A stretch of DNA of 6,249 nt, taken from positions 1-6,249 of the forward strand of contig BBBL01000097.1 of the NCBI GenBank assembly GCA_001311545.1. Reading direction: 5' to 3'. Below are positions 5,649 to 6,249 of this stretch, piece after piece; position 1 is the first letter of the stretch; every line of letters starts with the position of its first letter. The notes under the pieces were generated by a model. The model did no database searches and was not told the origin of the DNA. It saw only the letters and a program-made list of their open reading frames with translations. The DNA is from Thermus kawarayensis JCM 12314 (GTDB taxonomy: Bacteria > Deinococcota > Deinococci > Deinococcales > Thermaceae). The position numbers and the translations under genes are program-made.

Positions 5649-6249
5649 ATGAGAAGCGAACCTCTTTCCTACCTGGGCAGAGACGGCGGCCCTTGGGAGA
5701 TCTTCGTGGAGCAGGTGGACCGGGTGGTGCCCTATCTGGGGCGGCTTGCTCCCCTGGCGGAAAGCCTCAAGCGGCCCAAGCGCATCCTCATCGTGGACGT
5801 GCCCATTCACCTGGACGACGGCACCGTGGCCCACTTTGAGGCTACCGGGTCCACCACAACACCGCCCGCGGGCCCGCCAAGGGTGGGGTGCGCTTCCACC
5901 CCGAGGTGACCCTTTCCGAGGTCATGGCCCTGGCCGCCTGGATGACCATCAAGAACGCCGCCGTGGGCCTGCCCTACGGGGGCGGGAAGGGAGGGGTGCG
6001 GGTGGACCCGAGGAAGCTCTCCGTGAGGGAGCTTGAGCGCCTCACCCGCCGCTACACCTCGGAGATCGGCATCCTCTTGGGCCCGGACCGGGACATCCCT
6101 GCCCCCGACGTGAACACCGGGGAGCGGGAGATGGCCTGGATGATGGACACCTTCTCCATGAACGTGGGCCGCACCGTGCCCGGGGTGGTCACGGGGAAGC
6201 CCATCGCCCTGGGGGGGTCCCTGGGCCGGCGGGACGCCACGGGGCGGGG
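5649..6249 (+). CDS. gdhB: Catalytic glutamate dehydrogenase subunit GdhB, 5' part, one frame break
   Basis: About 201 codons are present; the window ends in DATGRG at the start of the coenzyme domain, roughly half the enzyme. The catalytic set is intact: K78 (GPAKGG), K102 (MTIKNAAVG), catalytic K114 ([12 protein letters not shown]) and D154 (PAPDVNTGE). The spacing of 24, 12 and 40 residues equals that of the well-studied Clostridium symbiosum enzyme (K89, K113, K125, D165). The frame breaks at 5839-5842, where GAGGCTAC should be GAGGGCTAC; one added G restores [19 protein letters not shown] and the rest is open to the window edge. Start ATG 5649 gives [10 protein letters not shown], like Thermus GdhB. 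It is expected to form hetero-oligomers with GdhA in the cytoplasm and supply the dehydrogenase activity. Confidence 0.95.

Noticed and set aside
1..6249. Mobile elements, CRISPR arrays, tRNA or rRNA genes
   Set aside because: No transposase, terminal repeats, spaced direct-repeat array or RNA gene signature was seen on either strand.

Overview
The window is high-GC DNA from a Thermus-type bacterium. The Rex repressor, the polyprenyl synthetase and the tandem glutamate dehydrogenase genes all read like Thermus proteins I remember. Codon third positions are mostly G or C, and genes are tightly packed with short ATGA-type or few-base junctions. I cannot name the species. There is no RNA gene, CRISPR array, insertion sequence or phage gene. 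All genes lie on the + strand.

Layout: (1) 1-583, the 3' part of a cell-envelope protein with two SPOR domains. (2) 580-1216, rex, the NADH-sensing redox repressor, overlapping the previous stop by ATGA. (3) 1219-1723, a small unrecognised lipoprotein. (4) 1736-3287, a large lipoprotein built of about five Ig-like modules. These four genes are packed like one operon, which ends in a strong GC hairpin at 3301-3329. (5) 3347-4294, an intact trans-polyprenyl diphosphate synthase, probably long-chain for menaquinone, with its own -10 element just past the hairpin. (6) 4382-5638, gdhA, and (7) 5649-6249, gdhB (cut by the window end), behind a perfect TATAAT. GdhA lacks the catalytic lysine that GdhB keeps, which fits the known Thermus arrangement of a regulatory subunit paired with a catalytic one.

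The main oddity is that six of the seven genes cannot be read straight through. I count about fourteen single-base frame breaks, nearly all in short homopolymers, and the protein sequence continues correctly on the far side of each. Repairing them gives proteins of expected size (Rex 211 aa, GdhA 419 aa). All three T7 tracts in the window carry one T too many. Six of the missing-base sites restore the same 5-mer, AGGGC or its complement GCCCT. This looks like systematic sequencing or assembly error rather than gene decay, so I annotate repaired genes, not pseudogenes. Fragment ORFs taken at face value would be wrong.

I see no convincing new biological system. The points most worth checking are the frame-break signature, the fused terminator/promoter before the polyprenyl synthase, the near-leaderless mini-ORF overlapping the gdhA start, and the uneven base composition of the Ig-module lipoprotein.
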